The translations under genes and the position numbers were made by a program. The notes below the pieces were generated by a model. The model was not told the origin of the DNA and searched no databases. It saw only the letters and a list, made by a program, of their open reading frames with translations. This document shows positions 7,499 through 15,225 of a stretch of DNA of 18,013 bases, in pieces. Source of the DNA: Bacteroidales bacterium (GTDB taxonomy: Bacteria; Bacteroidota; Bacteroidia; Bacteroidales; UBA7960); the NCBI GenBank assembly GCA_007120675.1, contig SKNE01000070.1:1-18013 (forward strand), read 5' to 3'. Every line of letters starts with the position of its first letter. The stretch's first letter is position 1.

Positions 7499-7951
7499 AT
7501 GCGTGTCGTGATCCAAAAGACCCGGAGTGCCTCAGTGGAGATAGACGGACAAGTCCATGCCTCCATGGGAATGGGGCTGCTGATTTTTCTCGGTATAGAA
7601 CATGATGACGGGGAAGCCGATATTGACTGGCTCACCGGCAAAATCTCCCGTCTGCGTGTGTTTGATGATGAAAAGGGTGTGATGAACCTGGACGTGACGA
7701 ATGTGGGTGGGGAGATGATGGTGATCAGCCAGTTCACCCTTCACGCCAGCACGAAAAAAGGGAACAGGCCCTCCTATATCCGTGCGGCCAGGCCCGAACA
7801 GGCCATTCCCCTTTACGAGGCATTCATAGCCAAGTTACAAGAAATAAGCGGATGCCGGGTTTGCAGCGGGGAGTTTGGTGCCTACATGAAGGTTTCGCTC
7901 GTCAACGACGGACCGGTAACCATCCACATCGACACAAAGAACAGGGAGTAG
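7499..7951 (+). CDS. dtd: D-aminoacyl-tRNA deacylase
   Basis: Removes D-amino acids, and glycine mischarged on tRNA-Ala, from tRNA, guarding translational chirality. The family's start MRVVIQ indicates ATG 7499 rather than the in-frame ATG at 7484, giving 150 residues, the normal Dtd length. Motifs are SQFTL at residues 77-81, KKGNRPSY at 86-93 and NDGPVT at 136-141 with the Gly-cisPro pair (138-139) that enforces substrate chirality. The rsgA-dtd neighbourhood is found in other Bacteroidota. The gene converges on fabH with 21 bases between stop codons. Confidence 0.96.
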   Translation: MRVVIQKTRSASVEIDGQVHASMGMGLLIFLGIEHDDGEADIDWLTGKISRLRVFDDEKGVMNLDVTNVGGEMMVISQFTLHASTKKGNRPSYIRAARPEQAIPLYEAFIAKLQEISGCRVCSGEFGAYMKVSLVNDGPVTIHIDTKNRE

Positions 7952-7972
7952 GGAGACACAGTCGTCTTAGGT

Positions 7973-8962
7973 CTAATAAGCCCACTTAAGCCATATGGCG
8001 CCCCATGTGAAGCCTCCGCCGAAAGCGGTGAGGATCAGGTTATCTCCCTTGTTCAGCTGCTTTTCGTAATCCCACAAACAGAGGGGGATGGTGGCGTTGG
8101 TGGTGTTTCCGTATTTCTGGATGTTCACCATCACCTTTTCATTGGGGACGCCCATGCGACGGCCCGTGGCCTCAATGATGCGCATATTGGCCTGGTGGGG
8201 AACCAGCCAGGCCAGTTCTTCCGCAGGGATGTTGTTGGCCTTCATCAGGTCCAGTGATGCGCCGGCCATCTTGGTGACGGCAAACTTGAAGACTGCCTGT
8301 CCTTCCTGGTAAATGTAGTGCTCGCGGGCATCTATGGTGTCATAGGTGGGGGGTTTCAGTGAGCCACCTGCCTTCATGTGCAGGTGAACGTAACCAGAAC
8401 CGTCCGTGGCGAACTGATGGTCCATCACCCCCACCTCTTCGGTGGTGGGTTCCAGCAGTACGGCACAGGCGGCGTCCCCAAAGAGGACGCACGTCTGGCG
8501 GTCTGTGTAGTCTACGATGGACGACATTTTGTCGGCGCCCACCACAACCACTTTCTTGTACTTGCCAGACTCAACAAAGCTGGCCGCCGTGGTCAGGGCG
8601 TAGAGAAAACCGGAGCAGGCGGCATTCATGTCGTAGCTAAAGGCGTTGAGGATCCCCGCTTTGTGGCTGATCAGGTTGGCTGTGGCGGGGAATTTCATGT
8701 CCGGCGTAACCGTGGCACACAACACAAAATCCACTTCATCAGGCCTTACCCCTGCCTTGTCGAGCAAGCCTTTCACGGCTTCTGCCCCCATATCGGAGGT
8801 GGCCAGGCCTTCCCCCTTCAGTATCCTGCGTTCCTTGATTCCTGTGCGTGTGGATATCCATTCATCGGTGGTGTCCACCATTTGCTCAAGCTCCTGGTTG
8901 GTCAGTATATAGTCAGGTAAGTGTCCGTGCACGGCAGTGATGGCAGCTCTTGGTCTAGTCAT
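7973..8962 (-). CDS. fabH: Beta-ketoacyl-ACP synthase III
   Basis: Starts fatty-acid synthesis by condensing an acyl-CoA primer with malonyl-ACP. With ATG at 8962 the protein has 329 residues. The upstream in-frame ATG at 9058 would overlap plsX and add 32 unrelated residues, so it is rejected. The catalytic triad is visible: C116 in AACSGF, H256 in HQAN and N286 in GNTTNA. The dimer-loop segment GAILNAFSYD-like (about 103-111) and the C-terminal AFGGGFTWGA are also typical. It is the last gene of the DUF177-rpmF-plsX-fabH cluster, 25 bases behind plsX, which ties fatty-acid initiation to phospholipid synthesis. Confidence 0.97.
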   Translation of the reverse strand: MTRPRAAITAVHGHLPDYILTNQELEQMVDTTDEWISTRTGIKERRILKGEGLATSDMGAEAVKGLLDKAGVRPDEVDFVLCATVTPDMKFPATANLISHKAGILNAFSYDMNAACSGFLYALTTAASFVESGKYKKVVVVGADKMSSIVDYTDRQTCVLFGDAACAVLLEPTTEEVGVMDHQFATDGSGYVHLHMKAGGSLKPPTYDTIDAREHYIYQEGQAVFKFAVTKMAGASLDLMKANNIPAEELAWLVPHQANMRIIEATGRRMGVPNEKVMVNIQKYGNTTNATIPLCLWDYEKQLNKGDNLILTAFGGGFTWGAIWLKWAY

Positions 8963-8987
8963 GGCATAAAGGTTAGAAAAACAATGC

Positions 8988-9965
8988 TTATTCTTTGTCG
9001 GCCGGGAAGTAACGCTCCCTCGCATACTGGTCCATGGCGGAGCCAATATGTCCGGCAATGCCTGCCTTGTGTACTTCGGCCGAGTGAAGGATCATATTCT
9101 TCATGGCGATATCGTTGGAAATGCCATGTCCTATCAGTACGGTGGAGTTGATTCCCAGGATGGGGGTGCCACCATATTGTTCGTAATTGAATCGTTCGAT
9201 GAACTCATCTGTGAGTCCACGCTTGACCAGCAGCCGGTAAACGGACTCCAGGTTTTTCAGTACAATGTTACCGGTGAAGCCGTCACACACCACCACGTCC
9301 ACGCGGTCTTTGAACAGTTCCCGGCTTTCCACATTGCCAATGAAGTGATAGTCGTTATTGTCTTTCATGAGCCGGTAAGCGGCCTGTGTCAGCAGGTTGC
9401 CCTTGTCCGCTTCCTGGCCAATGTTCAGCAGTCCCACTTTTGGTTGCTCCATGCCATGAACATAACGGGCATAAATGGATCCCAACAGGCCAAACTGATA
9501 GAGTACATCCGGTTTGGTATCGGGGTTGGTGCCCACGTCGATCAGTACCCCCACCCCCCCGTTCTCTTTGGGAATGATGGAGGTGGTGGCTGGCCTGATG
9601 ATGCCGCGCACCGCGTTCACGCTGTAAATGCTGCCCACCAGCATGGCGCCGGTGTTACCCGCACTGGAGAAGGCATCTATCCGGTTGCTTTTCAGCAGGG
9701 AAAAGCCTGTAACGATGCTGGATTGCGGCTTCTTTGCAAATGCTTTGGTGGGCGACTCCCCCATACCGATCACCTCGGGAGCATGAACGATGTCAAAAAG
9801 CGAGGCATCCTGCCCTGCTTCCCTGAGCCGGTCCAGGATGATCCGCTCATCGCCGATCAGTACGATACGGTCGCTCCCGGGCAGCTCCTGCCGTGCAAGA
9901 ATGGCACCGGCAATGCTTGCCTGGGGCGCGTAATCGCCACCCATCACATCGAAACCGATATTCAT
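8988..9965 (-). CDS. plsX: Phosphate acyltransferase PlsX
   Basis: Peripheral membrane enzyme that turns acyl-ACP into acyl-phosphate, the donor for PlsY in phospholipid synthesis. At 325 residues it is full length. Recognisable segments are the start NIGFDVMGGDYAPQ, IGMGESPTKAF near 85-95, SAGNTGAML near 120-128 and the GFTGNIVLKNLES segment near 218-230. ATG 9965 fits the family start and has a weak AAGGG before it. It sits between rpmF and fabH, an order widely conserved in bacteria. Confidence 0.97.
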   Translation of the reverse strand: MNIGFDVMGGDYAPQASIAGAILARQELPGSDRIVLIGDERIILDRLREAGQDASLFDIVHAPEVIGMGESPTKAFAKKPQSSIVTGFSLLKSNRIDAFSSAGNTGAMLVGSIYSVNAVRGIIRPATTSIIPKENGGVGVLIDVGTNPDTKPDVLYQFGLLGSIYARYVHGMEQPKVGLLNIGQEADKGNLLTQAAYRLMKDNNDYHFIGNVESRELFKDRVDVVVCDGFTGNIVLKNLESVYRLLVKRGLTDEFIERFNYEQYGGTPILGINSTVLIGHGISNDIAMKNMILHSAEVHKAGIAGHIGSAMDQYARERYFPADKE

Positions 9966-10007
9966 ACCCTTAGTTTTGTGAAGAATACACCGCTGCTTAA
10001 CAAATGA

Positions 10008-10193
10008 TTACACCGCACTGCTCTTCTCAACTGCCATCTTGCCACGATAAAACCCGCACTCCGGGCAAACCCTGTGCATCAGCCTGGCTGACCCACAATT
10101 GGAGCAGGTGGTCAGGGTAGGCTCTGTGGCCTTGTAATGGGTACGCCGCTTATCCCTGCGTGTTTTGGATATTTTACTCTTTGGATGTGCCAT
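10008..10193 (-). CDS. rpmF: 50S ribosomal protein L32
   Basis: Small ribosomal protein of 61 residues. It begins with the family signature MAHPKSKISKTRRDKRRTHY. The zinc-ribbon cysteines are intact: C30, C33, C43 and C46 (CSNC and CPEC), so this is the zinc-binding C+ form. The tail VEKSSAV is short. It lies between the DUF177 gene (67-base gap) and plsX (42-base gap), the expected arrangement. Confidence 0.98.
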   Translation of the reverse strand: MAHPKSKISKTRRDKRRTHYKATEPTLTTCSNCGSARLMHRVCPECGFYRGKMAVEKSSAV

Positions 10194-10260
10194 TTCTTAT
10201 GGTGTTTAATGATGTGTACTCTTTTGGTTCTGTGGGACTAACATGCCCTGTCCCTTGACA

Positions 10261-10809
10261 TCAGTTGTCTTCGTCAAACCTCAGCTTCCTGAGGGCGCCG
10301 AAGGGGGAGTCATCGCCGGGCCCGTCCTTTTCACCGGCCCGTGGCGGTTCGTGCTCTTTCATCCTGCGCAGCATGTCCGGGTCACAACCCGGAACACCGG
10401 GAGCATCGTCGGGATGAACGGCCTGCAAAGGGAGCTCCAGGTGAATGAACTCATAAACATATTGTGCCAGGTCAACATGACTCTCCGTATGCGGGATGAT
10501 CACCACCTCTTCACTCTGTTCATCATGCACCTCCCCAAACTTGACATAGAGCCGGTGCTGATGATTCACCGGTGCCTTAAACCCATCCAGGCAGCGGCCG
10601 CAAACCAACTCCACCCATCCGCCAAAGTCGAAATCGAACACCAGCATGTTGTTCTCTTTCTCCATGGAAACATCAAGGTGAATGGCCGATTGACCGATGT
10701 CCGGGGACTCAAAGCAGGCAAAAAAATCGGGGCCAACATCGAACGTAAAACGGTGTGTTCCGTTCGAAAGGCCTATAAATGCTATTTTGTATGCTTTCAG
10801 CGGGTCCAA
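10261..10809 (-). CDS. DUF177 (YceD) family protein
   Basis: YceD/DUF177 proteins lie upstream of rpmF in very many bacteria and have been linked to 23S rRNA or large-subunit formation; the exact role is not read from this sequence. Visible features are the AYKIAFIGLSNGTHRFTF segment near residues 6-23, FFACFE near 29-34 and the CGRCL motif (C70, C73). The acidic C-terminus ends RKLRFDEDN. No ATG fits the N-terminus. The longest frame opens with TTG at 10824, but TTG at 10809 is preferred because GGAGG lies 8 bases before it and the resulting MDPLKAYKI start resembles relatives, giving 182 residues. A -7 promoter element lies just upstream. Confidence 0.9.
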   Translation of the reverse strand: MDPLKAYKIAFIGLSNGTHRFTFDVGPDFFACFESPDIGQSAIHLDVSMEKENNMLVFDFDFGGWVELVCGRCLDGFKAPVNHQHRLYVKFGEVHDEQSEEVVIIPHTESHVDLAQYVYEFIHLELPLQAVHPDDAPGVPGCDPDMLRRMKEHEPPRAGEKDGPGDDSPFGALRKLRFDEDN

Positions 10810-10834
10810 GGGGAATGCCTCCAATTAAGGGGTG

Positions 10835-10842
10835 CAAAGATA
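10835..10842 (-). promoter_or_regulatory. Candidate -7 promoter element for the DUF177-rpmF-plsX-fabH cluster
   Basis: The minus strand reads TATCTTTG, a perfect TAnnTTTG match. Only a T-rich stretch, not TTTG, lies at the -33 distance. Transcription would start near 10828, about 19 bases before the proposed TTG start at 10809, leaving just room for the GGAGG ribosome-binding site. Confidence 0.5.
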
Positions 10843-10886
10843 AAACGAAAGCTTGAAATAAAAAAGCTTTTGTGCTGATTAACGCA

Positions 10887-13800
10887 TTACCTGAACGATG
10901 TCTCCGCCAGTCCGTCTCCTGAAAGGGCCAGGCGCCTGAAATAATCGGGCACCTCCCTGCCCATCAGCTGATCCACATAAAGCTTGGCCAGGTATTGTCC
11001 CAGCATGAATCCCTGCCCCCGCAGTCCGAGGAACAACCCTTTGTCCACATCCACCACCATCCTTGGTTCAATATAGTAGCCAGCCCAAAGTGCCTGGAAG
11101 CCCACGGCGGAGATCTCCGGGATCCAGTCCACGAACACCTCTGAAACGATCTCTGCAAAATCCCGTGAGTTGATCTTCACATCCTTGTCTGTCTCCAGGG
11201 CTTCAACCATGGGGGAAGCACAGCCTATCACCTGGCCCGTGTCGCCCAACTGCTGGCCGTAGACAGCCGTAAAGCCCTTGTAATGGCGGCGGTCAATGAG
11301 CATATTCAATGGATCCCCGTTCACCCCAAGCATGGGCAACCTCCTGGTGATAAATGCCTGGTGCTTTATGGGATACAGTCCCGTTTCCAGGTCAAGCAGG
11401 TGGGCAAAATGGGCGCCCTTGTCTCCCAGGGCATTAATAAACAGCGGCGTATGATACTCCACGTACTCCCCTTCATGGCTCAGCACAATGGCCTTATAGG
11501 TGTCTCCATGCTTCGAAACATCCACCAGGCGGGTGTTCTCCAGCATCGTGCCCCCGGCACTTACCCCCAGTTGCCTGAGGAGCTCAATCACCTTTCCTGG
11601 GGTAGCTTGCCAGCACTCACTGGTTTTCAATGCGCCCAGGTATTTATTGTTTTGGTCGCTGAAGAAGGGGGAAATCTCTTTTTTGAAGTCAGCGGGATCA
11701 ATCATCCGGGCTTTTTGCCAGGCCATGGATTCTTCCAGGGCCTTTGCCATCTGCTCATCATGGGCGAAGGTGATGTAATTGATCAGCCGGAAGTCAATAT
11801 TGCCCTTACCTTGCAGCTCAGAAAACATCTCCAGGTTGTGGCGGGCGATATCGGTCAGTTCAGGGATGCTGAACACCGGTCTGCCCCCGGCAATGTTCCG
11901 CCACGAGCTGCCAAAGCCTGAATTGATCAGCACTGCTTCGTGGCCTGCCTCTGCCAGGAAGCGGAACAGGGCGCTGCCCCCGATGCCGCCGCCTGCCACC
12001 AGGGCCCCTGTTTCAATGATCCGTCTGCCGTTGTGGTGTGGACCGGTTATCACCTGGTCACGGCCTGGGGGGGGATACAGCTCACCGATGGTCACCTGGT
12101 TGGACATGGGGGCGCGCGGGGTGGAGCTGCCGATCAACTGAACGCCCAGCGGCCGGAGGTTTAGCTTAAGGCGCTGTATGCACCGTTTGCCACGGCAGGG
12201 GCCCATGCCCAGGTGTGTGGTGTGCTTGATCTCCTCGACCGATACGAACTTTCGTTTGCCCACCAGCTTCAGTACCTCCTCAAAGCCCACATCGTCGCAG
12301 TGGCACATGAAAAAGCCTTCGCCGGCAGTTCCTTTGTGCGGCTTGATATCAAGGGGCTCCGGGTAATCCCTTTTGGGGATGAACCCCCGAACCTTCACCT
12401 GGTCTTCCGGCGACATGCCCCCGGCCTTTACCCGGGCTATGTGGGTCAGGTTTTCTTTGCGCAGCACGCGCTGTATCACGCCTTCGCCCAGGATCCTGGC
12501 TTCATTGTCCACCAGGTACACCGCTTCACCCTCCTGCATGTCAAATTCGATGGGCAGGAAGAACAGGCCCCGTTTCAGGTTATAGCCAAAGATGGCCAGT
12601 CCGGGACACTGGTACACACAATCCATGCATCCCACACACAGATCAAAATCGATGTGGGGCACGGTGCTGGTGGATGATTTGGTGATGGCCCCGTATTTGC
12701 AGGCAAAAGCGCAGGGGTTACAGGCAAATCCGTGGAGGCAGTCGATAATGACAAAAGGCTTCTCCATGCGCTCCTTCTCCGGCATGAAGGGCTCTTCAAG
12801 GACCCTGAGAGGGTGCTGCTGCGAATCGATGTACTCCTTTGAAACCAGCAGGTAGTCGTCGTAACGGAAGGCTTTCCGCATGTTCTCCAGGATTTCATAG
12901 GCCACCTGCTTGCCCCGAAGGACCGCACTGGTTCCTTCTCCTATCCTGATGGCGTCACCGGCCCCGTAGGCATGCCGGCCAAACATCTCGCGGCCTTTTT
13001 CCAGCAGGACATCGTCGGGCATCAGGCCGGTGCAAATGTTGATGGCGTCAATCCCACTGATCAGCTGCTCGGTACCCTCTATGGGCTTAAAGTCCTTGGC
13101 GCGGGCCACCAGGGCACCTGAAATGCCATCGCCTGCCTCGTTGGGACGGGCCTCCAGAAGGATGTGTGACAAGAGGACGGGGATACCCAGGCGCCTGACC
13201 CTGTTGGCCTGGACCGGGAAGCCCCCCTCGGCAGGCTGGGCCTCGATGATGGCCTTTACGCGGGCGCCGGCCTGTGTGAGCTGGTAGCTGGTCAGGTAAC
13301 CGATGTTGCCGGCACCCACGGTGAGGATGTTTTTTCCCAGCAGGGTAAGCTCGGTGTTCATCATTTTCTGAATCACCGCTGCGGTATACACGCCGGGCAG
13401 GTCGTCGTTATGAAAGGTGGGCAGGAAGGGTACGGCCCCCGTAGCCACCACAAAGTGCTCACAGTCAATATAAAACACTTCGCGTGTCTTGTAGTTCTTC
13501 ACGGCCACCCTGTTGCCCTCAAACACATCCCAGACCGTGCTGTCCAGCATGATCCCCTCGTGGTGATCACCCGCCAGGGTCCTGGATATCTCAAACCCCC
13601 TCATGCCACCATATTGTTTCTCTTTTTCAAAGAAGAAAAACTGGTGTGTCTGCATATTGAACTGGCCACCGATTTCCGCATTGCTGTCCACCACCACATT
13701 GCGCACCCCATGCTGGTTCAGGACCTCCCGGGTAGCCAGGCCCGCAGGTCCGGCGCCCACAATCACCACCTGGGTCTTATACACCTTGGCCGATTGTGAT

Positions 13801-14117
13801 TTGACAAAAGCCGAGGGGCTGGCCACGTAGTCGGCGGGCACCTCGGCAACCTCCCTCACGCCGTCCGACAGGGTGATGCATATTCTTTTCACCTCCCCGT
13901 CCACCAACATTTCGCAGGCGCTGCACTTGCCTATGCCGCACTCGAGGCTGCGGCTTCTGCCGGTGATGCTGTGGCTATGGATGGGGTAACCGGCCTGGTG
14001 AAGGGCTGCCGCGATGGTAAAGCCCGTATCGCATGGCACCTCCTGTCCGCGAAAGCGGAAAACATGCTTTTTTGTTTCCTTGATCTCTATGATGGGGTGT
14101 GTGTGGATCTTTGACAT
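10887..14117 (-). CDS. Multidomain FAD / iron-sulfur amine-type oxidoreductase (all-in-one fusion)
   Basis: A 1076-residue cytoplasmic flavoprotein joining modules normally found as separate subunits. (1) Residues about 15-95: a [2Fe-2S] domain like HcnA/SoxA with C60, C65, C68, C80. (2) About 113-415: pyridine nucleotide-disulfide oxidoreductase, with GAGPAGLA at 121-128, VVATGAVPFLP at 223-233 and a second Rossmann loop GAGNIG at 268-273. (3) About 455-515: two 4Fe-4S motifs, C460/466/469/473 and C494/497/500/504. (4) About 600-650: a Bfd-like [2Fe-2S] site, C605, C607, C641, C646. (5) About 702-1060: a DAO-type FAD domain with GGGIGG at 709-714. The closest known layouts are HcnABC, opine oxidase and dye-linked proline dehydrogenase complexes, so oxidation of an imino or N-substituted amino acid with electron transfer to NAD or ferredoxin is the best guess; substrate unknown. 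ATG 14117 is preferred over 14318, which adds 67 unrelated residues and overlaps the promoter. Confidence 0.9.
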   Translation of the reverse strand: MSKIHTHPIIEIKETKKHVFRFRGQEVPCDTGFTIAAALHQAGYPIHSHSITGRSRSLECGIGKCSACEMLVDGEVKRICITLSDGVREVAEVPADYVASPSAFVKSQSAKVYKTQVVIVGAGPAGLATREVLNQHGVRNVVVDSNAEIGGQFNMQTHQFFFFEKEKQYGGMRGFEISRTLAGDHHEGIMLDSTVWDVFEGNRVAVKNYKTREVFYIDCEHFVVATGAVPFLPTFHNDDLPGVYTAAVIQKMMNTELTLLGKNILTVGAGNIGYLTSYQLTQAGARVKAIIEAQPAEGGFPVQANRVRRLGIPVLLSHILLEARPNEAGDGISGALVARAKDFKPIEGTEQLISGIDAINICTGLMPDDVLLEKGREMFGRHAYGAGDAIRIGEGTSAVLRGKQVAYEILENMRKAFRYDDYLLVSKEYIDSQQHPLRVLEEPFMPEKERMEKPFVIIDCLHGFACNPCAFACKYGAITKSSTSTVPHIDFDLCVGCMDCVYQCPGLAIFGYNLKRGLFFLPIEFDMQEGEAVYLVDNEARILGEGVIQRVLRKENLTHIARVKAGGMSPEDQVKVRGFIPKRDYPEPLDIKPHKGTAGEGFFMCHCDDVGFEEVLKLVGKRKFVSVEEIKHTTHLGMGPCRGKRCIQRLKLNLRPLGVQLIGSSTPRAPMSNQVTIGELYPPPGRDQVITGPHHNGRRIIETGALVAGGGIGGSALFRFLAEAGHEAVLINSGFGSSWRNIAGGRPVFSIPELTDIARHNLEMFSELQGKGNIDFRLINYITFAHDEQMAKALEESMAWQKARMIDPADFKKEISPFFSDQNNKYLGALKTSECWQATPGKVIELLRQLGVSAGGTMLENTRLVDVSKHGDTYKAIVLSHEGEYVEYHTPLFINALGDKGAHFAHLLDLETGLYPIKHQAFITRRLPMLGVNGDPLNMLIDRRHYKGFTAVYGQQLGDTGQVIGCASPMVEALETDKDVKINSRDFAEIVSEVFVDWIPEISAVGFQALWAGYYIEPRMVVDVDKGLFLGLRGQGFMLGQYLAKLYVDQLMGREVPDYFRRLALSGDGLAETSFR

Positions 14118-14153
14118 TATTCTTCCGTTATTGATGGGACGAAGCCATGGTTC

Positions 14154-14196
14154 CAAGGGGAGATTCTTGCCCGCCGCGGACTGTATCTTCCCCTTG
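14154..14196. repeat. Inverted repeat in the leader of the redox-fusion gene
   Basis: CAAGGGGA (14154-14161) and TCCCCTTG (14189-14196) are perfectly complementary around a 27-base loop. Three further pairs (GAT/ATC) can form past a one-base bulge. It lies inside the predicted leader of the redox-fusion mRNA, between the -7 element and the ATG. It might be an RNA hairpin or an operator; no known riboswitch class was recognised. Confidence 0.4.
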
Positions 14197-14232
14197 CAGG
14201 CGGCCTGATCCGCGCTGTTGCGGGTCCGCTGG

Positions 14233-14240
14233 CAAAGGTA
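14233..14240 (-). promoter_or_regulatory. Candidate -7 promoter element for the redox-fusion gene
   Basis: The minus strand reads TACCTTTG, a perfect TAnnTTTG, next to an AT-rich tract (14241-14255). No clear TTTG lies at -33. Transcription would begin near 14226 and leave an unusually long leader of about 109 bases before ATG 14117. Confidence 0.5.
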
Positions 14241-14307
14241 ATTATTTAATAAAATCCCCCTGGGGCGCCCACTTATTTTTTCTGATTCTAAAAAGTCCCG
14301 GGCGGGG

Positions 14308-14339
14308 TTTGGGGACATGGAGAAAAATCCGTAAATTGC
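14308..14339 (+). promoter_or_regulatory. Candidate promoter for the SagB-type nitroreductase
   Basis: TTTG (14308-14311), a 20-base spacer and TAAATTGC (14332-14339) resemble the -33/-7 pair; the -7 box departs from TAnnTTTG at two of its last three bases (TGC for TTG). Transcription would start near 14346, about 12 bases before ATG 14358. Confidence 0.45.
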
Positions 14340-14357
14340 CCCATAAACCCATAACCC

Positions 14358-15107
14358 ATGAAGAAATACCTGACCATTTTTGCCGTTTTTGCCTTCCTGG
14401 GACTTGCTGCGCTGATTTTCAAGGTTGGCTCACGCAGCATGACCCCGGCTTCAGAGAATAGTCCGGCCAGGCCGGCTGAAGAGTACAGGGGTAATACACA
14501 TTTAAATCCTGGCGATATGATAGCATTACCGGAAGCAGTCACCCGGGGAGAGATGAGCCTGGAAGAGGCCTTGCTCAAACGCCGTTCTGTTCGTGCCTAC
14601 AGCGAAGAGGCCCTGGGGCTCGGTGAGCTGGGCCAGTTGCTCTGGTCGGCCCAGGGCATCACCAACGAGCGGGGATTCCGCACCGCACCCTCTGCCGGGG
14701 CCACCTTCCCGCTGGAAATGTTTGTTGTGGTCAACAAGGTGGACGGCCTGGAAAGGGGGATATACCATTACAAGCCTTTTGAGCACGCCCTCCGGTTCAA
14801 GCGCCAGGAGGATGTGGCCGAGGACCTGTTCAGGGCCTGCCTTAGTCAGTCCATGATCCTGGATGCCGGGGCCGTACTGGTTTTTGCCGCCGAATTCCAG
14901 CGCACCACCGGACGTTACGGACAGCGGGGCGAGCGTTACGTTCACAACGAGATTGGTCACGCCGGACAAAACGTTCATCTCCAGGCCGCCGCACTGAACC
15001 TGGGTACGGTGGTCATTGGTGCTTACAGGGACGAAGAGGTGGAGGACATTCTCAGGCTGGGGGATCCCTACAGGGTGTTATACCTCATGCCGGTGGGCAA
15101 GATGTGA
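14358..15107 (+). CDS. Membrane-anchored or exported SagB-type nitroreductase
   Basis: FMN-dependent nitroreductase-fold protein, 249 residues, of the SagB/ThcOx group. Residues 1-21 form a signal anchor or signal peptide (MKKY, then a long hydrophobic run), so the catalytic part should lie outside the cytoplasm. FMN-binding segments are RRSVRAY at 75-81, APSAGATFPLE at 110-120, and GHAGQNVHLQAAALNLGTVV near 200-219 at the dimer/flavin core, with IGAYRDEE following. SagB itself oxidises azolines in peptide toxins together with SagC and SagD. Neither partner is present here, so a toxin role is not supported. Stand-alone exported members are known, but their substrates are poorly defined. It diverges from the redox-fusion gene across 240 bases. 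Confidence 0.9.
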   Translation: MKKYLTIFAVFAFLGLAALIFKVGSRSMTPASENSPARPAEEYRGNTHLNPGDMIALPEAVTRGEMSLEEALLKRRSVRAYSEEALGLGELGQLLWSAQGITNERGFRTAPSAGATFPLEMFVVVNKVDGLERGIYHYKPFEHALRFKRQEDVAEDLFRACLSQSMILDAGAVLVFAAEFQRTTGRYGQRGERYVHNEIGHAGQNVHLQAAALNLGTVVIGAYRDEEVEDILRLGDPYRVLYLMPVGKM

Positions 15108-15225
15108 GCGGGAACGCCGGGCCCTCAAGCTGCAGCAAAAGCCTTTTCGCGGGGTGTGGTGGTGTCGTTGGACCTGCCAGCTGCAGGATGGACCGGTCTG
15201 CCAGGTGCGGCGGGATTGCCGCGTA

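Noticed and set aside
8963..9058. Longer start for fabH at 9058
   Set aside because: It would run inside the plsX coding region and add 32 residues not found in FabH proteins.
9048..10007. A 319-residue plus-strand reading frame opposite plsX
   Set aside because: plsX on the minus strand is unmistakable; the antisense frame matches no family and arises from codon bias.
10848..10870. AAAGCTT/AAGCTTT hairpin as terminator of the redox-fusion gene
   Set aside because: The stem is AT-rich, and the tail on the minus strand (CGTTTTATC) is not a clean T-run; too weak to call.
11283..12677. Several long plus-strand frames opposite the redox-fusion gene
   Set aside because: They overlap conserved FAD and Fe-S domains on the minus strand and show no motifs of their own.
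14118..14318. Longer start for the redox fusion at 14318
   Set aside because: The additional 67 residues look like translated leader DNA, would cover the -7 element and inverted repeat, and are not part of the [2Fe-2S] domain.
14358..15107. A thiazole/oxazole-modified peptide (streptolysin S-like) cluster built around the SagB-type protein
   Set aside because: No cyclodehydratase, precursor peptide or transporter is present nearby, and the protein carries an export/anchor segment.
15108..15225. Bidirectional terminator between the convergent SagB-type and barrel genes
   Set aside because: Short GC hairpins such as GCGGC/GCCGC occur, but none is followed by a T-run on either strand.
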